In this document: positions 24,681 to 33,863 of the stretch, piece after piece | Numbering within the stretch: position 1 is the stretch's first letter | How the letters are laid out: each line of letters starts with the position of its first letter | From: JBFWPF01 sp050250135 | GTDB taxonomy: Bacteria; Chlamydiota; Chlamydiia; Chlamydiales; JAFEGQ01 | Direction of reading: 5' to 3' | Length of the DNA stretch: 64,000 nt | Assembly: GCA_050250135.1 (NCBI GenBank) | Contig: JBFWPF010000006.1 | Span: 9,565 to 73,564 of the forward strand | The notes under the pieces: model-generated | The model's input: the letters and a program-made list of their open reading frames with translations, nothing else | Database searches by the model: none | What the model was told of the DNA's origin: nothing | Program-made: the position numbers and the translations under genes

Positions 24681-26341
24681 TCCGCTTCCAGCAGATCGAG
24701 GAAGGCCTTGAGGTGTTTGGAGCGGGTCGGGTGGCGCATCTTCCGAAGGGCCTTGGCCTCGATCTGGCGGATCCGCTCTCGCGTCACCCCAAACTCGGTC
24801 CCCACATCCTCAAGCGTTTTGGGCTTCCCATCGAGGAGGCCAAACCGCTCTTCGAGGACCTTTCGCTCCCGCGGCGTGAGGGTGGCCAGGACATCGGCCA
24901 TCCGGTCCTTGAGGATCGCATAGCCGGTCGCCTCCGCAGGCGATTCAACCGCCGTATCCTCGATAAAGTCCCCAAACTGGCTCTCGCCCCCATCGCCCAC
25001 TTCGGCCTGCAGGGAGATTGGGTGCTGGGCGATCTTGTAGATCTCCCGGACCCGGTCGGCGGTTATCCCCAGCTCCTCAGCGAGCTCCTCCGGGGTCGGC
25101 TCCCGCCCACTCTCCATCATCAGCTTTTTTGCCGCGCGCAGCACCCGATTGATCGTCTCGATCATGTGGACCGGGATCCGGATCGTCCTCGCCTGATCGG
25201 CGATTGCCCGGGTAACCGCCTGCCGGATCCACCAGGTGGCGTAGGTGGAGAACTTGTAGCCGCGGCGGTACTCGAATTTCTCGACCGCCTTCATCAGCCC
25301 CATGTTCCCCTCTTGGATCAGGTCGAGGAAAGAGAGGCCCCGGTTGGTGTACTTTTTCGCAATGGAGATCACGAGCCGCAGGTTCGACTCGACCATCTCC
25401 CGCTTGGCCTCCATGCTCTTATCAAACCAGCGCTGGAGCATCCGGACATCTTTACGGAACTCATCGAGGGTCCTCCCCGCCGCCAGCTCCCGCTTCTTTA
25501 GCTTCCGCTCGGCAGCGGCCAGCTTTGCCGCCGCATACTTGTTCTTCTCAGCTCGGGGCGCCCGCTCCTTGATCTCCTGTTCGAGGGCGAGGAACCGCTC
25601 GTAGGAGCGGAGGATCACCTCGGAAAAATCTTCGATAACATTGTGCTTGAAGTGGAAGCGGCGCAGGTAGGCCTGAGTGCGGATCCTCCCCTTCTCGATC
25701 TCCTCTTGGATCTTCGCTTGGTCCCCCTTCTTCAGCTTGGGGCTCAGGAGGGAAAGGAGCTGCCCCTGCATCAGCCGATCCTCCTCCTCCAGCAGATCGC
25801 ACAGCTTGGGGAGTTGCTTGAGGAAGGCTGCCTTGTCGGCGATCTCCTTTTCGGCGACCACCTTGTCGAACCGCTCCTTCCCTAGCGCGACGGTGCGGCC
25901 GATCGAGATCGCCTCGCGAGCCGAGTAGCGCATCCGCATGATGATCTTCTCGATCTGCATCTGCGCCTTCTCGATCCGCTTGGAGATCTCGACCTCCTCC
26001 TCGCGAGTCAGGAGGGGGACCGACCCCATCTCCTTGAGGTACATCCGGACCGGATCGTCAGGAGAGCCCTCCCCGCGCCTCGAAGCCCCCTCGAGCTCCT
26101 TGACCTCTTTTTTCCGCTCCTTCTGCCGGTCGACCTCGCTCTGGTTGAGGATCTGGACATCCATCCCGCTCAAGTAAATGAGGACCTGATCCAGCGTATC
26201 GGCCGAATCAAAGGTCATCGGGAGGATCTCGTTGATCTCCTCGTAGGTGAGGTACCCTTGGTCTTTTGCGACTTGAACGAGCTCTTCTATCTTAGCCTGT
26301 GCTTGTTGGCTAAAATCGCCCGACGATTGGGATTGGGACAT
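24677..26341 (-). CDS. rpoD: RNA polymerase primary sigma factor
   Basis: Housekeeping sigma (sigma-66 in chlamydiae). I use the ATG at 26341, giving 554 residues beginning MSQSQSSGDFSQQ; this is close to the chlamydial length (about 570). An open frame continues upstream but is only the antisense of the 26426 gene. Region 2 is intact (NLRLVISIAKKYTNRGLSFLDLIQEGN, then YKFSTYATWWIRQAVTRAI), as are region 3 and the -35 helix-turn-helix in region 4 (TLEDVGTEFGVTRERIRQIE). A basic, charged segment sits between region 1 and region 2. The promoters seen in this window (TTGACA/TATAAT-like) suit this sigma. Confidence 0.96.
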   Translation of the reverse strand: MSQSQSSGDFSQQAQAKIEELVQVAKDQGYLTYEEINEILPMTFDSADTLDQVLIYLSGMDVQILNQSEVDRQKERKKEVKELEGASRRGEGSPDDPVRMYLKEMGSVPLLTREEEVEISKRIEKAQMQIEKIIMRMRYSAREAISIGRTVALGKERFDKVVAEKEIADKAAFLKQLPKLCDLLEEEDRLMQGQLLSLLSPKLKKGDQAKIQEEIEKGRIRTQAYLRRFHFKHNVIEDFSEVILRSYERFLALEQEIKERAPRAEKNKYAAAKLAAAERKLKKRELAAGRTLDEFRKDVRMLQRWFDKSMEAKREMVESNLRLVISIAKKYTNRGLSFLDLIQEGNMGLMKAVEKFEYRRGYKFSTYATWWIRQAVTRAIADQARTIRIPVHMIETINRVLRAAKKLMMESGREPTPEELAEELGITADRVREIYKIAQHPISLQAEVGDGGESQFGDFIEDTAVESPAEATGYAILKDRMADVLATLTPRERKVLEERFGLLDGKPKTLEDVGTEFGVTRERIRQIEAKALRKMRHPTRSKHLKAFLDLLEAE

Positions 26342-26425
26342 GGCGTGCTTGGCTGAAATTGAGGTTAGGGTACCCTCTACCCGAATTGTTGCAAACGGTT
26401 CAAGATATTCAAGTAAATAATTTTT

Positions 26426-27004
26426 ATGCACTGGACCCTTCACAGCGCTGTACAGGACCGCCTCCAGCGGTTGCTTGGAAGAAAGAACGCCTTTACTGAG
26501 CACCCCTTTGAGGAGATGGGGCGGATAGGGGACCTTTACTGGCGGACCCAGAAGATCGTCTTTGAAATCCAGGTCTCTCCTATCCACCCTTTGGAGGTTG
26601 CTGCTCGCACTGAAGCCTACAACCGGATTGGCATCGGGGTGGTCTGGATCCTCCACGACTCCCTCTACAACCGGCGCCGCCTTACGGGAACCGAGCTCTA
26701 CCTTCAGGGGAGGCTCCACTACTACACCAACATCGACCGTTGGGGGCGGGGAGAATTTTACGATGTGGCCAAGCAGGTTCACAACGGGAAGGTGATCGCC
26801 GCCTCTCCCCGCTTTCCGGTCCGCCTCAACCGGTACATGAAATTTCCCCACCCCCATTTCGAGCGGGACCACCACTTTTATGGGTGGACCGAGCACCACT
26901 TTCGGAAAGGCGAGGGGATGCGCTCTCTAGTCAGCTCCAACCCCTACCGCCGCCTTCTCGACCACCTCATCCGGGAGGCGTGTGCGGAAGCCGATAGAGG
27001 ATAG
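26426..27004 (+). CDS. CoiA-like predicted nuclease
   Basis: 192 residues. A D of RIGDLYW and FEIQVS with a following H and RTEAYNRIGIGVVWIL match the PD-(D/E)xK-type core of CoiA competence proteins, which also keep a Glu-Ile-Gln triplet and the VVWIL strand. CoiA acts in processing DNA during transformation in Gram-positives; chlamydiae are naturally recombining, so a role in uptake or recombination is possible. There is no clear ribosome binding site. It is divergent from rpoD, as a similar gene lies next to rpoD in Chlamydia. The end overlaps the next gene by 38 bp. Confidence 0.7.
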   Translation: MHWTLHSAVQDRLQRLLGRKNAFTEHPFEEMGRIGDLYWRTQKIVFEIQVSPIHPLEVAARTEAYNRIGIGVVWILHDSLYNRRRLTGTELYLQGRLHYYTNIDRWGRGEFYDVAKQVHNGKVIAASPRFPVRLNRYMKFPHPHFERDHHFYGWTEHHFRKGEGMRSLVSSNPYRRLLDHLIREACAEADRG

Positions 27005-27908
27005 CGACGATGAGCCCCTGAAAGGCGCCGGTGGGGATGCGGCCGAGAGCGCAGCCGACCGGCACCTCCTCATCGGAGGCAGAGCGGAAGATCATCTCGA
27101 GGTGACCCGTTTCACCCAGGTCAAGGGCGGCCACCCACTGCCGCCACTCATCGACCCCAGTCCGAACAAGCCAGTTGAAGTCGCGAACAAACCGCTCAGG
27201 GGCCCAGCCGAGAAGCCCTCGGATGAGGTTGGAGGCAAAGAGGAGGCGCTCCTCCCGCGGCGAGTAGAGGGCGATCGCCGCCCCCCGCTCCCCCCGAAAC
27301 GCATCGAAAAGGGGGCGCAGGTCGATCGCATAGTCCCCCATTGAGAGCTCCTCAAACCGCTTGGACCGCCCCGCCAGGGCTCGCACCCCGGGCAGGTTTT
27401 GGGCCCTCTCGAGACACTGAACGAGGAGGGTGTGGGCATCATATTGTCCGGTCACCTCAAGGCGAGATGAGTGGGGGAGGGTCTGGGCCCACCTCTCCCC
27501 CTCGGGATCGGCGGCAAGGGGCGGCCCACTATCGGCCTCTGGTTCAAGGTGGAGGAGGCGGCGGATCTCCCCTTTCAGGTGCTCCACCTCCCTCCCCCGC
27601 TCCTCTGCCAGCGCCTCATAGTGGTGGGCATGCTCCTCCCAACGGACAAGCCCCTCCTCCCGCTCCCGCAGGAGGGATTCATAGCCGGCATGCATCTCCC
27701 GCTCCTCCCGAAGCGCAGCCTGCAGCACAGCGACCTCCCCCCCAACAGGCTGCCCCGCCGGCTCTCCCCAGTCGACGAGAAGGAGTAGGGCCAGCCCGAC
27801 AAGCCCCATCCCTCCGCCGAAGAAAAGGCCTGGCAGGCTCCAGAACCAATAAGAGAGCCCCATCAGGGGGAGGACCAGGAAGAGGAGGGCAGCAACTACT
27901 CTAGACAT
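26967..27908 (-). CDS. Membrane-anchored coiled-coil protein with PAS-like C-terminal domain
   Basis: About 313 residues from ATG 27908; an ATG at 27938 would add ten. Two hydrophobic helices (VVAALLFLVLPLMGLSYWF, then GLFFGGGMGLVGLALLLLVDW) are followed by a coiled coil (LQAALREEREMHAGYESLLREREEG...EVEHLKGEIRRLL) and a C-terminal domain with AIALYSPREERLLFASNLIRGLLGWAPERFVRDFNWLV and a beta-hairpin ending in LEMIFRS, which resembles a PAS domain. It may sense or scaffold at the inner membrane. Function unknown. Confidence 0.68.
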   Translation of the reverse strand: MSRVVAALLFLVLPLMGLSYWFWSLPGLFFGGGMGLVGLALLLLVDWGEPAGQPVGGEVAVLQAALREEREMHAGYESLLREREEGLVRWEEHAHHYEALAEERGREVEHLKGEIRRLLHLEPEADSGPPLAADPEGERWAQTLPHSSRLEVTGQYDAHTLLVQCLERAQNLPGVRALAGRSKRFEELSMGDYAIDLRPLFDAFRGERGAAIALYSPREERLLFASNLIRGLLGWAPERFVRDFNWLVRTGVDEWRQWVAALDLGETGHLEMIFRSASDEEVPVGCALGRIPTGAFQGLIVAILYRLPHTPPG

Positions 27909-27967
27909 AGGGCCTTTGTGTCGTCTACAATCGCCCATTTTAGGAACTCTTTAGCCCCCTAGCAAGC

Positions 27968-29395
27968 ATGGCCCAAAAAATCACCCCCCGAAGCACCGAT
28001 TACTCCCGCTGGTACACCGATATCATCCAGCATGCCCAGCTCGCCGACCACAGCCCCGTTCGGGGGTGTATGGTGATCAGGCCCAATGGCTACTCGATCT
28101 GGGAAAAAATCCAGGCGGGGCTCGACAAGCGGTTCAAAGAGACCGGCCACCAAAATTTTTACTGCCCTATTTTTATCCCCCAGGAGTTTATCACTCGCGA
28201 GGCAAAACATGTGGAGGGGTTTGCCCCTGAGCTTGCGGTCGTCACCCATGGGGGGGGGAAGGAGCTCGAGGAACCTCTCGTGGTCCGCCCCACTTCTGAG
28301 ACCATGATCTGGCACATGTACAAAAACTGGATCTCCTCTTGGCGAGACCTCCCCCTCCTCTACAACCAGTGGGCCAACGTCGTCCGCTGGGAGATGAGGA
28401 CCCGCCTCTTCATCCGGACCACTGAGTTCCTCTGGCAGGAAGGGCACACTGCCCATGCCTCTGAAGAGGAGGCGATCGTTGAGGCGACCCGGATGCTCGA
28501 GGTCTACCGCGCCTTTATTGAAGAGGTGATCGGGATCCCCCTTATCTGCGGCCGGAAGACCGAGAAGGAGAAATTTGCAGGCGCCGTCGAGACCTTCACC
28601 ATGGAGGGGCTCATGCAGGATGGGAAGGCTCTGCAGATGGGGACCAGCCATTACCTCGGCCAGAACTTTGCCAAGGCCTTTGATGTCCAGTTTCAGAACA
28701 AACAGGGGGCGATGGAGTATGTCTACGCCACCAGTTGGGGAACCACCACTCGCCTTATCGGCGCCCTGATTATGACCCACTCCGACGACCAGGGGCTCGT
28801 CCTCCCACCACTGCTCGCCGCCACCCAGATCGTCATCGTCCCTATCTGGAAGAGCGATGAGGATAAGAGGGCGATACGGGAATTTGTGGCCGGGCTGCTT
28901 CCCACTCTCCGGAAAGACTGGCAGGTCCACTTTGACGACCGGGAGGAGGAGACCCCCGGCTTTAAGTTCAACGAGTGGGAGCTTAAAGGTGTGCCCGTCC
29001 GCTTAGAGATCGGCCCCCGCGACCTCAAGAATGGGACGATGGTCATCGCCCGCCGGGATACCGGCGAGAAGGAGGCCCTCCCCGTCGGACAGCTCTCTGA
29101 GCGCCTTGCGTGGCTGATGCAGGAGATCCAAGTGGGCCTCTTTGAGCGGGCAAGGGAGCGCCGGGATAGCAACACGCATACTATCGATGACTATGAGGCC
29201 TTCAAGAGGCAGGCTGAGGAGGGGGGCTTTATCCGAGGCCATTGGTGCGGCAAGACCTCCTGCGAGGAGGCGATCGCCGAGGAGACCAAGGCAACCATCC
29301 GAGTGATCCCCTTCGATCAGAAGGAGGAGAAGGGGAAGTGCCTCAAGTGCGGGAGCCCCTCAAACGGCCGCGTGATCTTTGCTAAGGCCTATTAG
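27968..29395 (+). CDS. proS: Prolyl-tRNA synthetase, archaeal/eukaryotic-like short type
   Basis: Class II synthetase charging tRNA-Pro. The 475 residues begin YSRWYTDIIQHAQLADHSPVRGCMVIRPNGY and contain VRPTSETMIWHMYKNWI, RWEMRTRLFIRTTEFLWQEGHTAHA and TSWGTTTRLIGALIMTHSDDQGLVLPP. The C-terminus holds a Cys-rich zinc-type domain (CGKTSCEE, CLKCGSP) ending in Tyr. This is the short ProS with a C-terminal extension, not the roughly 580-residue bacterial form with an editing insertion known from Chlamydia. The gene overlaps a convergent small membrane gene by 36 bp. Confidence 0.93.
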   Translation: MAQKITPRSTDYSRWYTDIIQHAQLADHSPVRGCMVIRPNGYSIWEKIQAGLDKRFKETGHQNFYCPIFIPQEFITREAKHVEGFAPELAVVTHGGGKELEEPLVVRPTSETMIWHMYKNWISSWRDLPLLYNQWANVVRWEMRTRLFIRTTEFLWQEGHTAHASEEEAIVEATRMLEVYRAFIEEVIGIPLICGRKTEKEKFAGAVETFTMEGLMQDGKALQMGTSHYLGQNFAKAFDVQFQNKQGAMEYVYATSWGTTTRLIGALIMTHSDDQGLVLPPLLAATQIVIVPIWKSDEDKRAIREFVAGLLPTLRKDWQVHFDDREEETPGFKFNEWELKGVPVRLEIGPRDLKNGTMVIARRDTGEKEALPVGQLSERLAWLMQEIQVGLFERARERRDSNTHTIDDYEAFKRQAEEGGFIRGHWCGKTSCEEAIAEETKATIRVIPFDQKEEKGKCLKCGSPSNGRVIFAKAY

Positions 29396-29812
29396 GATAG
29401 CAAAGTAAACGGCAACGCCTAGCCCGATCAACGCATAGATGACCCGCTTGAGCGGAAAGAGCCGGCTTAAAACCGACTCCCTTGGCTTCTTGGTGGGAAA
29501 ATAGGCCGTTAGCGGGACCTCCCGCAGCTGCACAAGCTTGGCCTCGGCCGCCACCCTATTGGGAAAGCGCCGCCCCCCATACCGCCCCTCCCCCGCCCAC
29601 CGCTTTCCCCGGTGCTCAAAATTATAGTGGGCAAAGAGCCGGTAGGTATCGGTACCCGTCTGCCGTACCTCCCACCGCTCGATCTGAGCCGCTGCCTCCC
29701 CATCGAGACGGAGGTAGCCCCACAGGCTGTAGGCCGCCCGCCCGCATAAAAAGAGGACCGCTATCCCCACAAGGGCCAAAAACAGAGGCGCATAAATTCG
29801 ATTCCTAGGCAA
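29360..29812 (-). CDS. Small membrane protein with two membrane helices
   Basis: 150 residues from a TTG start with GGAGAG before it. Helices at about 8-27 and 124-142 flank a soluble domain with YRLFAHYNFEHRGKRWAGEGRYGG and LRE-VPLTAYF. The layout resembles DUF3592-type proteins. Function unknown. It is divergent from rpsT; the two start regions lie close to the same 70-bp interval. Confidence 0.6.
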   Translation of the reverse strand: MPRNRIYAPLFLALVGIAVLFLCGRAAYSLWGYLRLDGEAAAQIERWEVRQTGTDTYRLFAHYNFEHRGKRWAGEGRYGGRRFPNRVAAEAKLVQLREVPLTAYFPTKKPRESVLSRLFPLKRVIYALIGLGVAVYFAILIGLSKDHAAV

Positions 29813-29826
29813 TTTTTCTCTCCACT

Positions 29827-29855
29827 TTGACAGAGCAGGGCCTCTACCTTATAAT
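29827..29855 (+). promoter_or_regulatory. Perfect-consensus promoter of rpsT
   Basis: TTGACA, 17-bp spacer, TATAAT, with the start expected near 29862, 24 nt before the rpsT ATG. GGAG lies at 29878-29881. Confidence 0.85.
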
Positions 29856-29885
29856 GCCCCCCTAATAACTCTCCATGGAGACATT

Positions 29886-30164
29886 ATGGCAGAAGAGAAA
29901 GCCAAGAGGACTAAACGGCCCACCGCCCAGAAGCGGGATGAACGCAACGCCAAGCGGCGCGACATAAACAAATCTTTTAAGTCCGAGGTCCGGACCGCTA
30001 TCCGGAAGCTCGAGACCCATCTCAAGTCGGGAAGCAAGGAGGGGACCTCTGAAGCCCTTAGCCATGTCTATAGCATGATGGACAAGGGAGTTAAGCGGGG
30101 GATCTTCAAGCTCAACAAGGCCAACCGGACCAAAGCCCGCTTTGCCGCTAAGGTAGCTAGCTAG
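29886..30164 (+). CDS. rpsT: Ribosomal protein S20
   Basis: 92 residues, lysine/arginine-rich three-helix bundle protein binding 16S rRNA early in 30S assembly. Typical blocks are KRDERNAKRRDINKSFKSEVRTAIRKLE, then KGVKRGIFKLNKANRTKARFAAKV. It has its own consensus promoter and a short leader. Its end overlaps the efflux gene on the other strand by 8 bp. Confidence 0.95.
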   Translation: MAEEKAKRTKRPTAQKRDERNAKRRDINKSFKSEVRTAIRKLETHLKSGSKEGTSEALSHVYSMMDKGVKRGIFKLNKANRTKARFAAKVAS

Positions 30165-31575
30165 CACACTCGACGGCCCAGCCACCCCCAAGCGCCACAT
30201 AGAGGTTGATCGCATCGAGGGCGATCTGCGCCTCCGCTGCGAGCCGATCATCGTCGAAAAGGCTCACCGAGCGCTCGGCATCGATTACTCTTAAGAAGTC
30301 GACAATCCCCTGCTTGTAGAGCTCGGTGGCTAGCTCCAAGCTGCGCCGGCTGTTATCGGCTGCCTCATGGAGGAGCCGATGGCGGATCTGCTGCTGCTCA
30401 AAATTGACAATAGCGTTGCGTACCTCCTCTAGCGAGGTAAGGACCCGCTGATGGTACTGGCAGAGGAGCTCTCCATAGCGCCGCTGCGCCAAGCGAACAT
30501 TCGCCCTAAGCGCCCCTCCATGAAAAACCGGCTGGACCAAGTCGCCCCCAATTTGGAGGGCACGGCTTGAGGGCTGAAAGAGCTGGTAGATGTGCTCCGA
30601 ATCGAGGCCAAGGACACCTGCAAGGGAGATGGTAGGGAAGAGGTTGGCATAGGCGACCCCAACCCGCGCCGAGGCGGCCCGCAACTCCCACTCGGCCCGC
30701 TTCAAATCGGGGCGATTCCGGAGGACATCGCAGGGAAGCCCAATTGCGATCACCTCAGGGGGCGCCGGAATAGGCCCCCCTTCGCTCAGGAGGTCATGTA
30801 GCCTAAAAGGCTGCTTCCCGCAGAGAACTGCCAGGCGGTGCATCGCCGCATAGAGCTGCTCATAGAGAGGGGGGATGGCAGCGGCCACCGACCGTTGGAG
30901 GGCCCGTGCCTCTGAGAGATCGAGGTCACTCCCAATCCCCACATCGACCCGAACCCCGACAATCTCCACCGTCGTCTGCTGCCGCTCATTGTTTTCCTTA
31001 GCCACCTCAATCCGGCGCTGAAAGCCCCGGACATCGACGTAGGAGCGGGCCACCTCCCCCAGCAACGAGATCAGGATCGCTCGCCGGTCATTCACCGAGG
31101 CCGCCAAATCGGCCTGCGCCGCCGCTACCCCCTTCCGAAGACGGCCAAAAAGATCGATCTCCCACAAGGCCGAAAACCCGATCTGCCACCCGTTGATGAA
31201 GAAGGGGACAGGACCGATCGAGATCCCATTCACCGCTGGGTTCTTGCTCTCCAGCTCCTTGGCAAAGGTAAACTCCCCATCGATCTGCGGAAAAAACCGG
31301 GAGTAGGCGATCCGCCTCGCTTCCCTGGTCTGGAGGATCCGTTCTGTGGCCGCACAAAGATCGTAGTTATGCTCGATGGCACAGGCAATCAGCTGATCGA
31401 GGATCGGGTCACCAAAACCCTCCCACCAGGCCGCGAGGTCGGGCTCCTCGGTGGAGACCCGTTCCATCCGGACCTTCTCCCACTCGTTCACCAGCTCGAC
31501 CTTCGGGGGGCAATAGCGGGGGCCAAGGTTGCAACCGGAGAGCAGGAGGAAAAAGGCAATCCGTCGCCAGGCCAT
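30157..31575 (-). CDS. TolC/NodT-type outer-membrane efflux lipoprotein
   Basis: 472 residues. FFLLLSGCNLGPRY is a lipobox (LSGC), followed by the NodT-family start PPKVELVNEW...WWEGFGDPILDQLI. Two outer-membrane-factor repeats (LCAATERILQTREARRIAYSRFFPQI and RNRPDLKRAEWELRAASARVGVAYANLFPTI) mark the helical tunnel. It forms the outer-membrane channel of a tripartite pump. It follows the HlyD-type adaptor by 2 bp. No inner-membrane pump gene is adjacent. Confidence 0.88.
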   Translation of the reverse strand: MAWRRIAFFLLLSGCNLGPRYCPPKVELVNEWEKVRMERVSTEEPDLAAWWEGFGDPILDQLIACAIEHNYDLCAATERILQTREARRIAYSRFFPQIDGEFTFAKELESKNPAVNGISIGPVPFFINGWQIGFSALWEIDLFGRLRKGVAAAQADLAASVNDRRAILISLLGEVARSYVDVRGFQRRIEVAKENNERQQTTVEIVGVRVDVGIGSDLDLSEARALQRSVAAAIPPLYEQLYAAMHRLAVLCGKQPFRLHDLLSEGGPIPAPPEVIAIGLPCDVLRNRPDLKRAEWELRAASARVGVAYANLFPTISLAGVLGLDSEHIYQLFQPSSRALQIGGDLVQPVFHGGALRANVRLAQRRYGELLCQYHQRVLTSLEEVRNAIVNFEQQQIRHRLLHEAADNSRRSLELATELYKQGIVDFLRVIDAERSVSLFDDDRLAAEAQIALDAINLYVALGGGWAVECAS

Positions 31576-31577
31576 GG

Positions 31578-32474
31578 CTAAGAGGCCTCAATTTTCACAT
31601 CGACCCGCTGTCCGATGTAGACCGGAAGACCGCTTGGGTCAAACCCGTAAACCACCTGAAGAACCCTCTCCCCCTTTCTCCCCTCTTCATTCGGGACCAC
31701 ATAGGGCTGCACGTAGAGAAACTGGAGCGGAAAGCGGATCGAGGGGTTTCCCTTGAGGGCCGCACTTGCCTTCGCCTTCGGGTTAAACCGCCACACATCA
31801 TTCTCATTTACCGCCACCTTAACTTGGTACTGATCCCCTCCCACCACTACTAGAGGCTCTCCCCCCTCCCCAGCCGCCGCAAATTCTCCCGCATCGACAT
31901 TCACCACCAGAACCTGCCCCTCCAGCGGAGCGCGCATCGTGAGCAGATCAAGGTTGGTCTCCGCGACCTTTAGCCGCGCCCTAGCCCGCATCTCCTCTGC
32001 CATCGCCGTATCGAGCCGCGCTTCGGCCAGTTGCTTGGCAAACCGCCTCTTGTTGACCTCATCGAGGCTCACAGCCCTTTTGTCGGTGATCCGCTCCACC
32101 CGTTCGTACTGGTCGGTCCGGTCGGCCACCTCCTCCTTTGCCTCGGCTACCCGCTTCTTAGCCACCTCCAGGTCGGTCCTCGCCAGCTGGAGCTGAGCCT
32201 TTGCGTCCCGGTCATCGAGCTTAAAGAGGGGTTGCCCCCGCGCTACCTTGTCACCCACCTTCACATAGACGTCGGTTACCACACCCGAGACATTGCTCCC
32301 GACATTCGACTGGTTCGGACCTGCCTCGACAATCCCTGTGGCCGTTATAGCCCCGTGCGAAGAGGAGTGCACCTCCTCCCTCTTCTCCCTGGGCGCGACC
32401 GTAACTATGACGGCCGCCACCGCAATCCCGAGCACAACGACCCCAATAACTAGAACGCCCTGCCATCGCTTCAT
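31578..32474 (-). CDS. HlyD/MacA-type periplasmic adaptor of an efflux pump
   Basis: 298 residues. An N-terminal membrane anchor (VLVIGVVVLGIAVAAVIVTVA) is followed by the biotinyl-lipoyl half-motifs (GVVTDVYVKVGDKVARGQPLFKLD and later APLEGQVLVVNVDAGEF), a helical hairpin between them (DLEVAKKRVAEAKEEVADRTDQYERV) and the beta-barrel. It links an inner-membrane pump to the outer-membrane factor encoded next. It lies 15 bp after recD, with an AT-rich gap and no Shine-Dalgarno sequence. Confidence 0.87.
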   Translation of the reverse strand: MKRWQGVLVIGVVVLGIAVAAVIVTVAPREKREEVHSSSHGAITATGIVEAGPNQSNVGSNVSGVVTDVYVKVGDKVARGQPLFKLDDRDAKAQLQLARTDLEVAKKRVAEAKEEVADRTDQYERVERITDKRAVSLDEVNKRRFAKQLAEARLDTAMAEEMRARARLKVAETNLDLLTMRAPLEGQVLVVNVDAGEFAAAGEGGEPLVVVGGDQYQVKVAVNENDVWRFNPKAKASAALKGNPSIRFPLQFLYVQPYVVPNEEGRKGERVLQVVYGFDPSGLPVYIGQRVDVKIEAS

Positions 32475-32489
32475 AAATTTTTTTATATA

Positions 32490-33863
32490 CTAAAGGCGCG
32501 ATCCAAGTCGAGAGGTACGGACCCTGCGCCGCTCGACCATCCCCCCTACCTGGGCCTCATCGCCCAACAGGAGGAAGCCGCGGCGCGCCCGAGTGAGGGC
32601 CGTATAGAAAAGCTCCCGCCCGAACTTATCGCTGCCGGGACTCATCACAAAGGCGACCCGCTCAAATTCACTCCCCTGGCTCTTGTGAACCGAGAGGCAG
32701 TAGGCCAGCTCATAAGGGGGAAGTCCTCCTTCCGGCACCCTGCGCATCTCCCCGTCCGGCCCGAGGAACCACCCATATCCCTCCGCCAAAAGGCCCATCT
32801 CGCCGTTATAGAGCGCAAGGTCGTAGGCGTTCCTTGTGATGATAATGGGGACAACGCTATCCCCTAGGCGGCTATGGAAGAGTTTATTTAGCCCTTCAAT
32901 CCCAAACTCCCCCTTGCGGATGGGGGCGAGGAGGCGAAACCTCATCAGCTCTCCAAACAGCTCCGGTGTTACTTCACCCCCCGGCGGAAATAGGGGGGCC
33001 ACCTCCTGGAGCAGGGCCTCTCGCGTCAGAGGTAAGGTCGGAAGGCGCCCGCTCCAAATGCCCCCCTTCACCTCGTTGGCCACCTCGACAAGCTCCTCGG
33101 TCTCCACCCGCAGGCATCGGGTCAAGTGGGCCGCCGCCTCTGGCAAGCACCTCACCATATCGGCAAAGAGCCCTCCCGCCCCTACCGGCGGGAGTTGATC
33201 GGGATCTCCCATAAGGACCAAACGAGCCCCCTCGGGAATTGCCGAAAGGAGGGCCGCCATCATCTCCACATCGATCATCGAGGCCTCATCGACTAAGAGC
33301 AGGTCGATCGGCAGCCCCTTTTTCTGGAGGAGCCGGTGGAGGGTCACCACCTCCCTCTCCCCTCCAAGCGCCTTGGCCAGATTCCCCGCCGCCTTCCCTG
33401 TCGGCGCGGCCAAGGCAATACGGTGGGTCGGGTCCCTCTCCCCAATCTCCCGAATCAGCTGAGCCGCCGTAAAGGTCTTTCCGGTCCCCGGCCCCCCTGT
33501 TAGCAGGGTAAGGGGCCTCTGCTGGACCGCCCCAATGGCCGCCCCTTGCTCCTCAGTTACTCCCTCCCCCTCGAAGGAGAGGGGGATCCGGGGAGGAGAT
33601 CCCAGGATCCGCTTCAGATGGCGCGCCACCTCCCCCTCCGCCGCCCAGTGGCGCTGCAGGTAATAGGCCTCCCCTGCCTTCACCACCGGCGCGTCGGGGT
33701 AAAGCTCCTCCCCTTCATAGACCAGCCCCTGCGGCAACCGAGGCTCCCCTTCCGGAAAAAAGCAGAGATCCCCCTCCCTTGCTGACGCAAAGAGCTCTGC
33801 AAGGAAGAGCTGCCCCTCCCGCTGCTGGCACCAATGCTCTCCAAACAACCGATCTATTTCCAT
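32490..33863 (-). CDS. recD: RecD-like 5'-3' helicase subunit of exonuclease V
   Basis: 457 residues, shorter than E. coli RecD (608). Walker A GGPGTGKTFTAAQL, LLVDEASMIDVEMMAALL (Walker B), LMGDPDQLPPVGAGG, and the C-terminal CLSVHKSQGSEFERV and YTALTRARRG are all present. The N-terminal domain that contacts RecC is reduced. It overlaps recB by 10 bp, so the three subunits are encoded recC-recB-recD in one operon, whereas in Chlamydia recD genes lie elsewhere as I recall. Confidence 0.9.
   Translation of the reverse strand: MEIDRLFGEHWCQQREGQLFLAELFASAREGDLCFFPEGEPRLPQGLVYEGEELYPDAPVVKAGEAYYLQRHWAAEGEVARHLKRILGSPPRIPLSFEGEGVTEEQGAAIGAVQQRPLTLLTGGPGTGKTFTAAQLIREIGERDPTHRIALAAPTGKAAGNLAKALGGEREVVTLHRLLQKKGLPIDLLLVDEASMIDVEMMAALLSAIPEGARLVLMGDPDQLPPVGAGGLFADMVRCLPEAAAHLTRCLRVETEELVEVANEVKGGIWSGRLPTLPLTREALLQEVAPLFPPGGEVTPELFGELMRFRLLAPIRKGEFGIEGLNKLFHSRLGDSVVPIIITRNAYDLALYNGEMGLLAEGYGWFLGPDGEMRRVPEGGLPPYELAYCLSVHKSQGSEFERVAFVMSPGSDKFGRELFYTALTRARRGFLLLGDEAQVGGMVERRRVRTSRLGSRL

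Noticed and set aside
24713..25501. Long open frame antisense to rpoD
   Set aside because: Shadow of the conserved sigma-factor codons; the product is rich in Leu, Gly, Pro and Arg without recognisable domains.
26342..26899. N-terminal extension of rpoD of about 186 codons
   Set aside because: It is antisense to the CoiA-like gene and unlike any sigma factor; the ATG at 26341 gives the family's normal length.
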